7,123 nucleotides of DNA from Paracoccaceae bacterium (GCA_020832725.1 JAFIEC010000369.1:1-7123), one strand, 5' to 3'. Positions 1 through 6,459 are shown, numbered from the stretch's first letter. The notes: generated by a model from the sequence alone, not told the origin. Numbers and translations: made by a program.

Positions 1-1162
1 CCGCCAGCAGGTCGGCCTCGAGGTCGTCGCCATCCTCAAGGCCCACCGACAGCCGCACAAGGCCATCCGTAATGCCCAGACGCGCCCGGTCCTCGACACT
101 CAGCCGCTGGTGGGTCGTGGTGGCAGGATGGGTGACGATACTCTTGGCATCGCCCAGGTTGTTGGAGATGAGGACCAGTTCCAGCGCGTCGAGAAAGCGG
201 AACGTCCCCTCCTTGCCGCCCGCGATCTCCAGCGCAATGACCGTGCCCCCACCCTGCAGGAACCGCCGCGCCAGCGCATGCTGGGGATGGCTCTCCAGAT
301 GCGGATAGAGCACCCGCTCCACCCCCGGCGCCCCCTCCAGCGCGCGGGCCAGACGCAGCGCGGTCGCATCCTGCGCGCGCAGCCGCAGCTCCAGCGTCTC
401 CAGGCCCTTGAGCATAACCCAGGCATTGAACGGGCTCATCGCGCCGCCGGTATGCTTGAGGTAGGGCTCGGCCACCTTGCGCACGAAATCCCGCGTGCCG
501 CAGATGACACCGCCCAGACAGCGGCCCTGCCCGTCCACATGCTTGGTCGTGGAATAGACGATCACATCCGCCCCCGCCGCCCCGGCCCGCGACAGGATCG
601 GCGTGGCAAAGACGTTGTCGACGATCACCAGCGCGCCCGCGCCGTGGGCCATCCGCGCGACCGCCTCGAGGTCGATCACCTCCAGCGTGGGGTTGGAGAC
701 CCATTCCAGAAAGACCGCCTTCGTCCCCGGCCGGATCGCGGCCTCCCAGGCGGCAAGGTCGGTGCCGTCCACAAGGCTTACCTCGACGCCATAGCGCGGC
801 AGGATCTCCTCGAGGATATAGAGGCAGGAGCCGAACAGCGCCCGTGCCGCCACCACATGATCGCCCGCCCGCAGCAGCGACACCAGCGCGCCGTTCACCG
901 CCGCCATGCCGCTGGCTGTGGCAAAGGCATCCTCGGTCCCCTCAAGGGCGGCCATGCGCTCCTCGAACATGCGCACGGTGGGGTTGCCGTAGCGGGCATA
1001 GACGAATTCGTCCGGCCCCGCCTCGATGAAGCGGGCCTCGGCCTGGCCGGCGGTCTCGTAGACAAAGCCCTGGGTCAGGAACAGCGCCTCGGACATCTCG
1101 CCATACTGACTGCGCCGCGTTCCGGCATGCACCGCGCGGGTGCGGGGTTTCCATCTGTCCAT
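1..1162 (-). CDS. metZ: O-succinylhomoserine sulfhydrylase (MetZ), C-terminus cut by window edge
   Basis: PLP-dependent enzyme of the Cys/Met metabolism (trans-sulfuration) family. It condenses O-succinylhomoserine with sulfide to give homocysteine for methionine synthesis in the cytoplasm. Reading from the ATG at 1162 gives 387 codons with no stop; family members are near 390-405 residues, so only a short C-terminal tail is missing. Visible landmarks are YARYGNPTV near residue 60, the PLP-ring aspartate D182 in IVDNVFATP, the Schiff-base lysine K207 in YSTTKHVDGQGRCLGG (203-218), and the substrate-carboxylate arginine R370 in LVRLSVGLED. The TKHxDGQGR stretch is typical of MetZ rather than MetB or MetC, which is why I prefer this name. 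A GGAGG ribosome site (1172-1168) lies five bases before the ATG. Cystathionine gamma-synthase or O-acetylhomoserine sulfhydrylase activity cannot be excluded from sequence alone. The gene diverges from the GST gene. Confidence 0.93.
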   Translation of the reverse strand, partial: MDRWKPRTRAVHAGTRRSQYGEMSEALFLTQGFVYETAGQAEARFIEAGPDEFVYARYGNPTVRMFEERMAALEGTEDAFATASGMAAVNGALVSLLRAGDHVVAARALFGSCLYILEEILPRYGVEVSLVDGTDLAAWEAAIRPGTKAVFLEWVSNPTLEVIDLEAVARMAHGAGALVIVDNVFATPILSRAGAAGADVIVYSTTKHVDGQGRCLGGVICGTRDFVRKVAEPYLKHTGGAMSPFNAWVMLKGLETLELRLRAQDATALRLARALEGAPGVERVLYPHLESHPQHALARRFLQGGGTVIALEIAGGKEGTFRFLDALELVLISNNLGDAKSIVTHPATTTHQRLSVEDRARLGITDGLVRLSVGLEDGDDLEADLLA

Positions 1163-1187
1163 CGGGGCCTCCGTGCCTGACCGGCGC

Positions 1188-1216
1188 GGCTTAGGCCAGC
1201 GCTGCCGCCCCGTCAA
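1188..1216 (-). promoter_or_regulatory. Candidate sigma-70-type promoter of metZ
   Basis: On the minus strand TTGACG (1216-1211, five of six matches to TTGACA) is followed by exactly 17 bases and then TAAGCC (1193-1188). Start of transcription would fall near 1181, giving a leader of about 20 bases that still contains the GGAGG ribosome site. The -35 is strong. The -10 is weak and lacks the last T, which is common in Rhodobacter-type promoters. I see no SAM riboswitch in the leader; it is too short. Confidence 0.5.
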
Positions 1217-1306
1217 TCAAGCGTGAGCATCGCGCCTGCCCCCGGGCCCGCCCTTGCCCTTGGCGCAACGATGCGCTTGTGTCGGACCTGCCCTTCCGGA
1301 CTCAGC

Positions 1307-1311
1307 AGGAG
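1307..1311 (+). promoter_or_regulatory. Ribosome binding site fixing the GST start
   Basis: AGGAG lies nine bases before the ATG at 1321. It favours this ATG over the in-frame GTG at 1279, which has no comparable site and would add 14 residues before the conserved thioredoxin-fold strand. Confidence 0.7.
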
Positions 1312-1320
1312 ACGCGCGCC

Positions 1321-2028
1321 ATGACAGCCCCCATCGACCTCTACTACTGGCCCACGCCCAACGGCTGGAAGATCACCATCGCGCTGGAGGAGATGGGCCT
1401 GCCCTACACGCTCCACCTTGTCGATATCGGCAAGGGCGACCAGTTCGACCCGGCCTTTCTGGCCATCGCGCCCAACAACCGCATGCCCGCCATCGTCGAT
1501 CACGACGGGCCCGACGGCGCGCCCATCGCAATCTTCGAGTCGGGCGCGATCCTGCAATACCTGGCCCGCAAGACCGGCCGTTTCGGCGGCGACGACGAAC
1601 GCGGGCGTGTGGCGGTGGAGCAATGGCTCATGTGGCAGATGGGCGGCCTTGGCCCCATGGCGGGACAGGCGCATCACTTCCTCAAATACGCCCCCTCGAT
1701 GGACCCGCCGCAGGTGCTGCCCTATGCCCAGGACCGCTATCGCAACGAGGTCGGGCGGCTCTATCGCGTCCTCGACACCCGGCTTGCCGAGGCCCGCTTC
1801 GTCGCCGGAGACGCGTTCACCATCGCCGACATGGCGATCTGGCCCTGGGCCATCCTGTGGCAGGGACAGGAGCAGAGCCTCGAGAACCGGCCGCATCTGT
1901 CGCGCTGGCTCGATGAGGTGGGCGCCCGCCCGGCCGTCCAGCGCGGCCGCGACGTGGCCGCCGACAAGCGCCGCGACGCAAGCCGCGACCGCGAGGCGCA
2001 GAAGGTGCTGTTCGGCCAGAAGGGCTGA
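1321..2028 (+). CDS. Glutathione S-transferase, YfcG/YghU-like (Nu class)
   Basis: A 235-residue cytosolic GST. The N-terminal thioredoxin-like domain (about 5-86) begins IDLYYWPTPNG; T12 and N14 of the TPNG motif correspond to the residues that hold glutathione or its disulfide in E. coli YfcG. NNRMPAI (52-58) carries the cis-proline P56, and ESGAI (73-77) is the gamma-glutamyl-binding turn. The helical C-terminal domain (about 95-210) contains TIADMAIWPW (167-176), the N-capping segment of the GST core. The protein has no cysteine at all, as expected for this class, which uses bound glutathione for disulfide reductase chemistry rather than a protein thiol. The last 25 residues are strongly charged (many R, D, K). 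The substrate is unknown. The gene stands alone, divergent from metZ and convergent with bamE. A weak inverted repeat (GCGCA/TGCGC, 1263-1276) lies upstream; I cannot place a convincing promoter. Confidence 0.9.
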   Translation: MTAPIDLYYWPTPNGWKITIALEEMGLPYTLHLVDIGKGDQFDPAFLAIAPNNRMPAIVDHDGPDGAPIAIFESGAILQYLARKTGRFGGDDERGRVAVEQWLMWQMGGLGPMAGQAHHFLKYAPSMDPPQVLPYAQDRYRNEVGRLYRVLDTRLAEARFVAGDAFTIADMAIWPWAILWQGQEQSLENRPHLSRWLDEVGARPAVQRGRDVAADKRRDASRDREAQKVLFGQKG

Positions 2029-2044
2029 TCCCCGGCGCGACCGC

Positions 2045-2075
2045 CGCGCCCGCGCGCCCCGGCGGCACGGGCGCG
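2045..2075. terminator. GC-only hairpin after the GST gene
   Basis: CGCGCCCG (2045-2052) is the exact reverse complement of CGGGCGCG (2068-2075), with a 15-base loop. It begins 17 bases after the GST stop. There is no T-run on either side beyond TTT about seven bases downstream, so it would be at best a weak or Rho-assisted terminator or a 3'-end stabiliser. In DNA this GC-rich, an eight-pair stem could arise by chance. Confidence 0.3.
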
Positions 2076-2105
2076 TGCGTATTTCACGAAGAGAGTGACA
2101 GGCAA

Positions 2106-2132
2106 GGGACGGCGGCGCGCGACGCCGCTCCC
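2106..2132. terminator. Bulged hairpin between convergent GST and bamE
   Basis: GGGA (2106-2109) pairs with TCCC (2129-2132), and GCGGCG (2112-2117) pairs with CGCCGC (2123-2128). This leaves a two-base bulge and a five-base loop. The position between two convergent genes suits a bidirectional terminator, but neither flank has a T-run. The rest of 2029-2223 holds further CG-alternating stretches (2178-2198) that can fold but show no defined signal, and no credible gene. Confidence 0.35.
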
Positions 2133-2223
2133 GGTGCGCGGGTGGCGGAAACGCGCATCCTCAGACACGCATCTTTCCGACCGCGCGCGGGCGCGCGCCG
2201 GTCCCACCACGCGCGGGTGCGCG

Positions 2224-2718
2224 TCAGTTGCCCACCAGATCCTCGGCCCGGATCCGCCCGATCCCGCGCAGCAGCTGGCCGATGAACGACACGCCGCGCA
2301 CGCTGGTATCCGTCACGCGCCGCGACAGGGCCACCACCTCGCCATCCTGCAGGGTGAAACGCTCGACATTGCTCACCCGGCCCGACGACGCAAAGGAGAT
2401 CGCCACGACCTGGCGATCGACCACCTCGGGCGCATTGTAGGTGAAATGCCGCACGGTCGATGCGACGTAATACCAGGCATCCTCGCGCAGAACGCCTGCG
2501 GCCGAGGGTCTGCCCACCGCCTCCTCGACCTGGGCGCGGGTGGTGCGTCCGGGGGTGATCGCGGCAAGGGCCTCGTCGGAGGGGACGTAGCCGTGAAACC
2601 GGTAGGTCGCGGCGCAGCCCGACAGGGCCAGCGCCATCAGCACGAGCGACAGCGCCGCCAGCAGCCGCAGCAGCGCGCGCTCCGGACCCGTCCGCGCCGG
2701 GAGGCTGCGTTTCCGCAC
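2224..2718 (-). CDS. bamE: Outer membrane assembly lipoprotein BamE (SmpA/OmlA family)
   Basis: BamE is a lipoprotein of the BAM complex that inserts beta-barrel proteins into the outer membrane. From the GTG at 2718 the product is 164 residues. It has a basic N-terminus (MRKR), a hydrophobic segment (about 15-33) and a lipobox LSGC with the lipidated cysteine C35. A36-A37 follow, with no aspartate at +2, consistent with outer-membrane sorting. The mature part has the SmpA/OmlA fold signature: a GRTTRAQVEEAVGRPS helix region (57-72), WYYV (82-85), VVAISF (104-109) and NVERFTLQDGEVV (117-129), ending in a short helical tail. The start is uncertain. A GTG at 2745 has a better-spaced AGGGGG ribosome site and would add nine residues. 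The ATG at 2808 would lie upstream of the candidate promoter and give an unusually long N-terminus. The family call is firm; the role is inferred from the family. Confidence 0.85.
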   Translation of the reverse strand: MRKRSLPARTGPERALLRLLAALSLVLMALALSGCAATYRFHGYVPSDEALAAITPGRTTRAQVEEAVGRPSAAGVLREDAWYYVASTVRHFTYNAPEVVDRQVVAISFASSGRVSNVERFTLQDGEVVALSRRVTDTSVRGVSFIGQLLRGIGRIRAEDLVGN

Positions 2719-2771
2719 GCCCTGTATCGTTCCTGTCACCTGCACTGCCCGGGCCCCCTGCGCCGCCTCTC

Positions 2772-2802
2772 TTGCCTGCTTAGCCGACGCATGGTCTATG
2801 TT
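2772..2802 (+). promoter_or_regulatory. Weak candidate promoter for the yceD-rpmF-plsX-fabH cluster
   Basis: On the plus strand TTGCCT (2772-2777) is followed by TCTATG at 17 bases (2795-2800) or TATGTT at 19 bases (2797-2802). Each element matches the consensus only partly. It occupies the same 30 bases as the bamE promoter candidate on the other strand. The predicted leader to yceD is over 100 bases, and I see no riboswitch-like structure in it. Confidence 0.25.
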
Positions 2803-2805
2803 CAA
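2777..2805 (-). promoter_or_regulatory. Candidate bamE promoter
   Basis: On the minus strand TTGAAC (2805-2800) and TAAGCA (2782-2777) are separated by exactly 17 bases. Predicted transcription starts near 2770, upstream of the GTG start candidates at 2745 and 2718 but downstream of the ATG at 2808. If real, this argues against the ATG. The layout mirrors the metZ promoter candidate. Confidence 0.45.
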
Positions 2806-2912
2806 CATGAGCGCGCGGTTCGGGCGGACCCGATACGCGCGCCGCCGTGCATGCCTTGCAGCAATTCGCTCCCTCTCGCCCCACGGGCGGGGGACGACAG
2901 GAGAGCCAGCCG

Positions 2913-3500
2913 ATGAGCGCCCCCGGACCGGGCCCCGAGCAACCCGCCATCCTCCCGCCCCTGCCCGAGGTCGCCGGCGGACGGATCGCCGTGCGCGCCC
3001 TGGCACCGGGGCGCACACGCGATTTCGAGCTTGTGCCCGATGCATCGGCGCTGGGCACGATCGCGGCCGCCATCGGCGCGCGCGGGCTGCGCAAGCTGCG
3101 CCTTGCGGGCAGCCTCACGCCCGAGGGACGGGCCGACTGGCGGCTGGAGGCCCATCTGGGCGCGACCGTGGAGCAGGAATGCGTGGTCACGCTGGCCCCC
3201 GTCCGCACCCGGATCGAGAGCGACCTGCGCAGATTGTACCGCGCGACCCGCCCGGCCTCCGCGCCCGGGCCCGAGACAGAGAGCCCTGACGAAACCGACG
3301 AGGAGCCGCTGGGCCGGGAGATCGACCTTGTCGCCCTGATCGCCGAGGAGGTGGCCCTCGCCATGCCTGATTATCCGCGCGCGCCGGATGCCAGCGACCC
3401 GGTGGACCTGTCGGCCCGGCCACAGGACGCCACGCCCGACTCGCCCTTCGCGGTTCTGGCAAGGCTGACGCCGGGTTCCGACGATCGTACAAAGGGGTGA
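2913..3500 (+). CDS. yceD: YceD/DUF177 family protein (rRNA accumulation protein)
   Basis: A 195-residue DUF177 protein. In bacteria and plastids this family sits beside or acts with L32 and is linked to 23S rRNA accumulation and large-subunit assembly; the biochemical mechanism is not settled. Family features visible here are the single conserved cysteine C90 in VEQECVVTLAPV, an acidic stretch (ETESPDETDEE, 121-131), the helix IDLVALIAEEVALAMPDYPRAP (137-158) and the C-terminal signature SPFAVLARL (177-185). The start at 2913 is chosen because AGGAG (2899-2903) lies nine bases upstream; an in-frame ATG at 2847 would add 22 residues of unlikely sequence. It leads the rpmF-plsX-fabH cluster, the classic neighbourhood for this family, and diverges from bamE. 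Confidence 0.88.
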   Translation: MSAPGPGPEQPAILPPLPEVAGGRIAVRALAPGRTRDFELVPDASALGTIAAAIGARGLRKLRLAGSLTPEGRADWRLEAHLGATVEQECVVTLAPVRTRIESDLRRLYRATRPASAPGPETESPDETDEEPLGREIDLVALIAEEVALAMPDYPRAPDASDPVDLSARPQDATPDSPFAVLARLTPGSDDRTKG

Positions 3501-3520
3501 TGGGCGCGATGCTGTTTCGC

Positions 3521-3549
3521 TTGCAAGTCGGGACCAACGGGGGCATAGA
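3521..3549 (+). promoter_or_regulatory. Possible internal promoter before rpmF
   Basis: In the 82-base yceD-rpmF gap, TTGCAA (3521-3526) and CATAGA (3544-3549) are 17 bases apart. Both match the consensus moderately. A separate promoter would let L32 be made at higher levels than YceD. The rest of the gap shows only the GAGGA ribosome site at 3572-3576. Confidence 0.3.
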
Positions 3550-3582
3550 GCGCCGAATTCCCCGCCAGACCGAGGATCCGAA

Positions 3583-3789
3583 ATGGCTGTTCAACAGAAC
3601 AAGGTGTCACGTTCCCGCCGTAACATGCGCCGCTCGCATGACGCGCTCGTTGCCGCCAACCCCACTGAATGCCCCAATTGCGGCGAGCTCAAGCGCCCGC
3701 ACCACGTCTGCCCCGCCTGCGGCTATTACGACGAGCGCGAAGTCGTGGCGCGGACAGCCGATGTGGAGCTGGACGAAGACGCAGCCTGA
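3583..3789 (+). CDS. rpmF: 50S ribosomal protein L32 (bL32)
   Basis: A 68-residue large-subunit ribosomal protein. The basic N-terminal arm MAVQQNKVSRSRRNMRRSHD is the L32 hallmark that threads into rRNA. It is followed by a zinc-ribbon with two CxxC pairs, CPNC (C30, C33) and CPAC (C43, C46), so this is the zinc-binding (C+) form. The C-terminus is acidic (ELDEDAA), as in alphaproteobacterial L32. The ATG at 3583 has GAGGA six bases upstream. The gene sits between yceD and plsX, as in many proteobacteria. Confidence 0.97.
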   Translation: MAVQQNKVSRSRRNMRRSHDALVAANPTECPNCGELKRPHHVCPACGYYDEREVVARTADVELDEDAA

Positions 3790-3813
3790 TACGGTGCCGG
3801 GGGTCTGTTGGCC

Positions 3814-5055
3814 ATGACCGACACCGGCTCCGGCGACAAGGATGCGGCACAGCGGGCCATGGGTCCCGCCGCCGTGGCGCTGCCCGCTTTGGGCACGCCC
3901 GAAGACATGGCCCCCGCCACACCAGAAGATGACCCGTCCCGGGACGGGACCGCACCCGCCAGGTCCGGGGGCCGCGTCGTCGTCGCCCTCGATGCGATGG
4001 GGGGCGATCTGGGCGAATCGGCGGTGGTTGCGGGGCTTCAGCGCGCGCTGCGCGATCATCCCGACATGCATGTCCTGCTGCACGGCGATCAGGCCCGGCT
4101 GGAGCCGCTGCTGCGCCGCTGCAAGCGCGAATTCGGAGAGCGTGTGCGCCTGTGCCACGCCGCCGACGTGGTGCGGATGGATGACAAGCCCAGCCAGGTG
4201 GTGCGCAGCGCGCAGGGCACCTCGATGTGGTCCGCCATCGAATCGGTCCGGACCGGAGAGGCCTCGGTCTGCGTCTCCTGCGGGAATACCGGCGCGCTGA
4301 TGGCGCTGTCGATGCTGCGGCTGCGCCGGGCACCCGGGGTGACGCGGCCCGCGATCGCCGCCTTCTGGCCCTCGCTCTCGCCCCAGGGCTATAACGTGAT
4401 GCTGGACGTGGGCGCCGATCTGCGTGCCGACGCGGCCGACCTTGCGCGCTTTGCGGTGATGGGCATGTCCTATGCGCGCAATGCGCTTGACGTGGCGCGG
4501 CCGCGGGTGGGGCTGCTGAACGTGGGCACCGAAGAGACCAAGGGCCGGGCGGAGTTGCGCGCCGCCGCCGAGACGCTGTCTGCCATCGCGCCCGGCAACG
4601 GGTTCGAGTTCGTCGGATTCGTCGAGGGCAGCGACATTCCCTCGGGCCGGGTGGATGTGATCGTGACCGACGGCTTTACCGGCAATGTCGCGCTCAAGAC
4701 GGGCGAGGGCACCGCCAAGCTGATCGGGATGTTCCTGTCGGATGCCTTTCGCCATTCCATCTGGTCGCGGCTGGGGGCGCTTTTTGCGCTGACCTCGCTC
4801 AAGCGGCTCAAGATGCGGATCGATCCGCGGCGGATGAACGGGGGCGTCTTTCTGGGCCTCAACGGCACGGTGGTGAAATCCCATGGCTCGGCCGACCGGC
4901 TGGGGGTGGCGGCAGCGCTGGGGCTGGCCTACCGGCTTGGGCGCTCGGACATCTCGGCCCGGGTGGCGAAACGGGTGGCGGCGGTGGCCCGCTACGAGGA
5001 AGGCGGGGGCACCGCGCAGGACGTGGCCCGCACGGGAACAGAAAGCGAGGCGTGA
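3814..5055 (+). CDS. plsX: Phosphate acyltransferase PlsX
   Basis: PlsX converts acyl-ACP and inorganic phosphate to acyl-phosphate, the donor used by the membrane acyltransferase PlsY in the first step of phospholipid synthesis; it is a peripheral cytoplasmic enzyme. Family motifs are VALDAMGGD (57-65), SCGNTGALMA (155-164), MLDVGAD (196-202), RVGLLNVGTEETKG (231-244) and DVIVTDGFTGNVALKTGEG (281-299). From the ATG at 3814 it has 413 residues, longer than the usual 330-370. The first 53 residues, before RVVVALDAMGGD, are Ala/Pro/Asp-rich and match no PlsX domain. Alternative starts are ATG 3859 and ATG 3907 (382 residues), but none has a good ribosome site, so the start is uncertain. A TTG at 3808 is also in frame. 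Its stop overlaps the fabH start by one base, so translation is probably coupled. Confidence 0.93.
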   Translation: MTDTGSGDKDAAQRAMGPAAVALPALGTPEDMAPATPEDDPSRDGTAPARSGGRVVVALDAMGGDLGESAVVAGLQRALRDHPDMHVLLHGDQARLEPLLRRCKREFGERVRLCHAADVVRMDDKPSQVVRSAQGTSMWSAIESVRTGEASVCVSCGNTGALMALSMLRLRRAPGVTRPAIAAFWPSLSPQGYNVMLDVGADLRADAADLARFAVMGMSYARNALDVARPRVGLLNVGTEETKGRAELRAAAETLSAIAPGNGFEFVGFVEGSDIPSGRVDVIVTDGFTGNVALKTGEGTAKLIGMFLSDAFRHSIWSRLGALFALTSLKRLKMRIDPRRMNGGVFLGLNGTVVKSHGSADRLGVAAALGLAYRLGRSDISARVAKRVAAVARYEEGGGTAQDVARTGTESEA

Positions 5056-6035
5056 TGAATCCGGTGACGCGGGCCGTTCCCTGCGGGATCGGCCATTACC
5101 TGCCCGAACGCGTGGTGGAAAACGCCGAGTTCGAGGCCAGCCTCGACACCTCCGACGAGTGGATCCGGACCCGCACCGGAATCGAACGGCGCCATTTCGC
5201 AGCGCCCTCGGAGACCACGACCGACCTTGCCCTTGCCGCCGCCCGCCGGGCGCTCGAGGACGGGGGCTTCGGCCCCGACGACATCGACGCCATCGTGCTG
5301 GCCACATCGACACCCACCAGCACCTTTCCCTCCACCGCCACTCAGGTGCAGGCGGGGCTGGGGATGCGCCGGGGCTTTGCCTTCGACGTGCAGGCGGTCT
5401 GTGCGGGCTTCATCTTCGGCATGGCCTCGGCCCATGCGATGATCGTTTCGGGCCAGGCACGGCGGGTGATGGTGATCGGGGCCGAGACCTTCTCGCGCAT
5501 CCTCGACTGGAGCGACCGCGCCACCTGCGTGCTGTTCGGCGACGGTGCGGGCGCGCTTATCCTCGAGGCGCAGGAGGGCACGGGCGGGCCGGAGGATCGG
5601 GGCATCCTGGGCATCGACCTGCATTCCGACGGAACCTATCGCGGGCTTCTCTATGTTGATGGGGGTGTGTCCAGCACCCAGACAGCGGGTTTTCTGCGGA
5701 TGCAGGGCCCGGAGCTGTTCAAGCATGCGGTGGTCAAGCTGGCCGAGACCGCCGACGCCGCGCTGGCCCGGGCGGGGCTGGAGTCCGGCGCGGTGGATTG
5801 GGTCGTGCCGCATCAGGCCAACCTGCGCATCATCCGCTCCACCGCGCAAAAGCTGGGCGTTCCGATGGAGCGGGTGGTGGTCACGGTGCAGGATCACGGC
5901 AACACCTCGGCCGCCTCGATCCCGCTGGCGATGTCGGTTGCGCGGGCCGACGGGCGCATCCGCAAGGGCCAGCTGGTGCTGGCCGAGGGGATCGGCGGCG
6001 GCCTGGCCTGGGGGGCTGTGGCACTGCGCTGGTAG
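5055..6035 (+). CDS. fabH: Beta-ketoacyl-ACP synthase III (FabH)
   Basis: FabH starts type II fatty-acid synthesis by condensing an acyl-CoA, usually acetyl-CoA, with malonyl-ACP. The product is 326 residues, typical length. The Cys-His-Asn triad is intact: C116 in DVQAVCAGF, H253 in VPHQANLRII and N283 in DHGNTSAAS. Other signatures are DTSDEWIRTRTGIERR (31-46), FGDGAGALIL (161-170) and the C-terminal GIGGGLAWG (312-320). The start is the ATG at 5055, overlapping the plsX TGA as TGATG; a GTG at 5052 would add one methionine. GAGG at 5047-5050, inside plsX, serves as the ribosome site. Together with PlsX it links fatty-acid initiation to phospholipid entry. Primer preference (straight or branched chain) cannot be read from sequence. 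Confidence 0.96.
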   Translation: MNPVTRAVPCGIGHYLPERVVENAEFEASLDTSDEWIRTRTGIERRHFAAPSETTTDLALAAARRALEDGGFGPDDIDAIVLATSTPTSTFPSTATQVQAGLGMRRGFAFDVQAVCAGFIFGMASAHAMIVSGQARRVMVIGAETFSRILDWSDRATCVLFGDGAGALILEAQEGTGGPEDRGILGIDLHSDGTYRGLLYVDGGVSSTQTAGFLRMQGPELFKHAVVKLAETADAALARAGLESGAVDWVVPHQANLRIIRSTAQKLGVPMERVVVTVQDHGNTSAASIPLAMSVARADGRIRKGQLVLAEGIGGGLAWGAVALRW

Positions 6036-6047
6036 GCAGCGCGCGGC

Positions 6048-6065
6048 CCCGCTTCACGCGGGTTT
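6048..6065 (+). terminator. Small hairpin with short T-run after fabH
   Basis: CCCGC (6048-6052) pairs with GCGGG (6058-6062) around a five-base loop, and TTT (6063-6065) follows at once. It lies 12 bases after the fabH stop and before the ihfA promoter candidate, the right place for a cluster-end terminator. The short stem and three Ts make it weak. A second five-pair hairpin (6073-6087) follows. Confidence 0.4.
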
Positions 6066-6092
6066 GCAAGACGCGCGCCCAACGCGCTGATA

Positions 6093-6122
6093 TTGACTCG
6101 GAAAAAGCTTTGTCCCTAAGGT
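6093..6122 (+). promoter_or_regulatory. Candidate ihfA promoter
   Basis: TTGACT (6093-6098, five of six matches to the consensus -35) is followed after 18 bases by TAAGGT (6117-6122). A transcript starting near 6130 would have a leader of about 25 bases ending in the GGGGGA ribosome site (6145-6150). The spacer contains a near-perfect 16-base palindrome (6100-6115) centred on AAGCTT, a possible operator. Confidence 0.5.
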
Positions 6123-6154
6123 TCCCGACACGGTGGCCTTACCCGGGGGAAGCG

Positions 6155-6457
6155 ATGAGCGACGGAACGATCACCCGCATGGACCTGACCGAGGCTGTCT
6201 TCCGCGAGGTGGGACTGTCGCGCAGCGAATCCTCCGCCCTGGTCGAGTCGGTGCTGCAGGAAATCTCCGACGCGCTGGTTCGGGGGGAAACGGTCAAGAT
6301 CTCGTCCTTCGGCACCTTCATGGTGCGCGAAAAGGGAGAGCGGATCGGGCGCAACCCCAAGACCGGCGAAGAGGTGCCCATCCATCCGCGCCGCGTGCTC
6401 AGCTTTCGCCCGTCGCATCTGTTGAAGGAGCGGGTTGCCGCAGGCAATGGCGCGTGA
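6155..6457 (+). CDS. ihfA: Integration host factor subunit alpha
   Basis: A 100-residue HU/IHF-family protein. With IhfB it forms the heterodimer that bends DNA sharply at specific sites and shapes the nucleoid, recombination and sigma-54-type transcription. The N-terminal helical dimerisation half (about 5-43) contains MDLTEAVFREVGLSRSES; the beta part carries VKISSFGTFMVREK (47-60), the DNA-intercalating proline P68 in RIGRNPKTGEEVPI (63-76), and RRVLSFRPSHLLKE (79-92). The length and the start MSDGTITRMDL match alphaproteobacterial IhfA. GGGGGA (6145-6150) is the ribosome site. It stands after fabH with its own promoter candidate and 13 bases before the merR start, so the last two genes are probably co-transcribed. 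Confidence 0.95.
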   Translation: MSDGTITRMDLTEAVFREVGLSRSESSALVESVLQEISDALVRGETVKISSFGTFMVREKGERIGRNPKTGEEVPIHPRRVLSFRPSHLLKERVAAGNGA

Positions 6458-6459
6458 AC

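Noticed and set aside
110..1180. 356-codon plus-strand open frame
   Set aside because: It is the antisense shadow of metZ, which has the PLP lysine motif and the right length. The plus-strand translation is Arg/Gln-rich without a domain.
1163..1320. Riboswitch or SAM-responsive leader in the metZ-GST gap
   Set aside because: The predicted metZ leader is about 20 bases and no conserved riboswitch core is visible; the rest is simple GC-rich sequence with one short inverted repeat.
1254..1916. Alternative-frame and antisense open frames over the GST gene
   Set aside because: The GST frame carries TPNG, NNRMPAI and ESGAI with a good ribosome site. The others are compositional shadows.
2719..2808. 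ATG at 2808 as bamE start (194 residues)
   Set aside because: It would put about 60 residues before the hydrophobic signal segment's end and lies within the -35 of the candidate bamE promoter; the GTG starts fit lipoprotein signal peptides better. Not fully excluded.
2095..2916. 273-codon plus-strand open frame over the GST-bamE gap and bamE
   Set aside because: It is antisense to the BamE gene with its lipobox and SmpA/OmlA motifs. The start lies in non-coding GC-rich DNA, and no ribosome site or domain is seen.
3607..5313. Very long open frame (568 codons) on the minus strand
   Set aside because: It lies antisense to plsX and fabH, whose protein motifs are unmistakable. Its translation is Arg/Gly/His-rich with no recognisable domain; in GC-rich genomes the antisense frame of real genes is often stop-free.
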